DNA from: Flectonema sp. DT1601
Lineage: Eukaryota; Euglenozoa; Diplonemea; Diplonemida; Diplonemidae
Direction of reading: 5' to 3'
NCBI GenBank assembly: GCA_964019425.1
Contig: OZ025828.1
Span: 248,001-312,000, forward strand
DNA: 64,000 nt
Below the pieces are notes generated by a model. That model made no database searches. It saw only the letters and a list, made by a program, of their open reading frames with translations, and was not told where the DNA came from. The translations under genes and the position numbers were made by a program. Positions within the stretch are counted from its first letter, which is position 1. Each line of letters opens with the position of its first letter. Positions 63,013-64,000 of the stretch are shown piece by piece.

Positions 63013-64000
63013 TTATGCAGTCCAGGTCTTTACCATGAACGGAGCAGCTGGTTGCTGGTGCTGCTCGATGGCTGTCTGGGTACGAGGCATGGCATCGTCG
63101 TCGTCACGATCACGTTTATCAAAGTGAAGCTTAACAACGTAATCACCACAAGTAGGGTCACTAATTCTTGTTCCATTGAGAAACGATGCGGCAACCAGAG
63201 CGTCCTCTCTTGATTCCATTACTACTTCTGCACTGTGCTCGGTGCTGTTTAATTCAACAGAACGAACATTGCCATACGTACCCTTCGCTGTTCTTCCCTT
63301 TTCAGAGAACAAATCAATAAGATATTCCTCAGTCACCCATGAAGGAATGTCCCACAACAATAAACAGTTCGACGGCTTGGCAAAGTTGTACATTGGTGGG
63401 AGAGGTGGCTGTTTTTGTTGTTTTTATATTTTTTTTTGTTTTGTTTCCCTTCTATATTCCAATAAAACAAATGAATAATTAACATACAGCCTTAGTCTTC
63501 TCAGCAGTACACATTCTTGTTTCAAGTTCAGTGTTAGCTCCTGACCAGTGCATAGCATTGGCATTCTTACTCTCTTTAACATCCCACTTTCTACCCCAAA
63601 GATCGGTACCTCCAAGGAATTTGATACAAGCCTTGGCATAGTCGCTGTTTGCGAATTGGACGATGGCGGAACCTTCGTACCTGTTGGTTGGTTGGTTGGA
63701 TGGATTTTTTTTTTTTTGTGTGATTGCAGACTACTTGTAGATAAGATAAACAAACAACATACTTAAAGAGCATCTTCACAGCTAAGATCTCTCCATACAT
63801 TCCGCAGATTTTCCAAACTTGGGAGGCGCTGAAGTCACCATGGTTAGCTACTGAATCCTTTGTGATTTCACTAATGTGAACACAGTCACCAATCTGTTGA
63901 TGTTGTTGTTGTTATTAGTAGATTGATTTCTTACTACGATATAAATAATAACATACCTGTCCCTCAGGGATACCCTGCTTTGGTGGAGGAAGTACTCCCT
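63013..64000 (-). CDS. PTB-type RRM RNA-binding protein, 3' part (four exons seen)
   Basis: Exons are 63957-64000 (partial), 63763-63893, 63488-63680 and 63013-63408, with GTATGT donors and CAACAG/AACAG acceptors in consistent frames. At least two RRM domains are visible: one around KICGMYGEILAVKMLFK / YEGSAIVQFANSDYAKACIK and one starting NCLLLWDIPSWVTEEYLIDL with VELNSTEHSAEVVMESREDA. The layout matches polypyrimidine-tract-binding/hnRNP-L proteins, which in trypanosomes control trans-splicing and mRNA stability. The sequence ends MVKTWTA. The N-terminal RRMs lie beyond the window. Confidence 0.85.

Overview
The window looks like nuclear DNA of a protist in Euglenozoa, probably a diplonemid or near relative (inference). 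The signs are: every convincing gene lies on the minus strand; nearly every start codon sits a short way downstream of a polypyrimidine-AG acceptor, as expected for spliced-leader trans-splicing; short cis introns with GTATGT-like donors and AACAG-like acceptors interrupt several genes; an 18S rRNA fragment carries the CCATTTGTACACACC form I associate with kinetoplastids and relatives; and one protein starts with a PH-like domain of the kind seen in trypanosomatids. Intergenic DNA is crowded with long A and T runs. No prokaryotic operon features, tRNAs, CRISPR arrays or virus-like elements were recognised.

Layout, left to right. 1-531 is the 5' end of a ubiquitin-like/LRR (BspA-like) gene running off the left edge. 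632-22085 is a head-to-tail array of three ~7-8 kb units, each with one giant secreted, membrane-anchored, cysteine-rich gene whose extracellular part is 28, 26 or 38 copies of a 34-residue (102 bp) FOLN-like repeat. The 1.3 kb spacers are nearly identical and carry remnants of a second, decaying ORF. 22.7-28.7 kb has two coiled-coil genes. 30.6-31.7 kb has a 74-residue two-exon gene and an ER-type membrane cyclophilin. 33.6-36.8 kb has a small spliced proline-rich gene and a voltage-gated K+ channel with an EF-hand. 37.16-37.58 kb is a 181-bp tandem repeat. 38.5-41.3 kb has a three-exon zinc-ribbon gene and a coiled-coil gene.

42.4-47.3 kb holds three nearly identical three-exon copies of the V-ATPase c subunit with a JmjC-domain gene between two of them. 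47.3-49.6 kb is repeat-rich, with two copies of a SINE-like element flanking the 18S rRNA fragment. 49.6-52.6 kb is a multi-exon gene resembling the acetyltransferase domain of fungal FAS but without its catalytic motif. 53.7-55.0 kb encodes a PKA regulatory-subunit-like protein without recognisable cAMP-binding arginines. 56.4-58.1 kb encodes a protein with tandem PBZ-like zinc fingers and a possible degenerate PARP tail. 59.3-61.0 kb encodes the PH-like protein, and 63.0-64.0 kb is the 3' half of a spliced PTB-type RRM protein.

The genes do not form one pathway. The common theme is co-directional, probably polycistronic expression, plus two recent local gene amplifications (the surface protein and the V-ATPase proteolipid). 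Exon joins were worked out by hand from reading frame and splice signals and should be treated as models.
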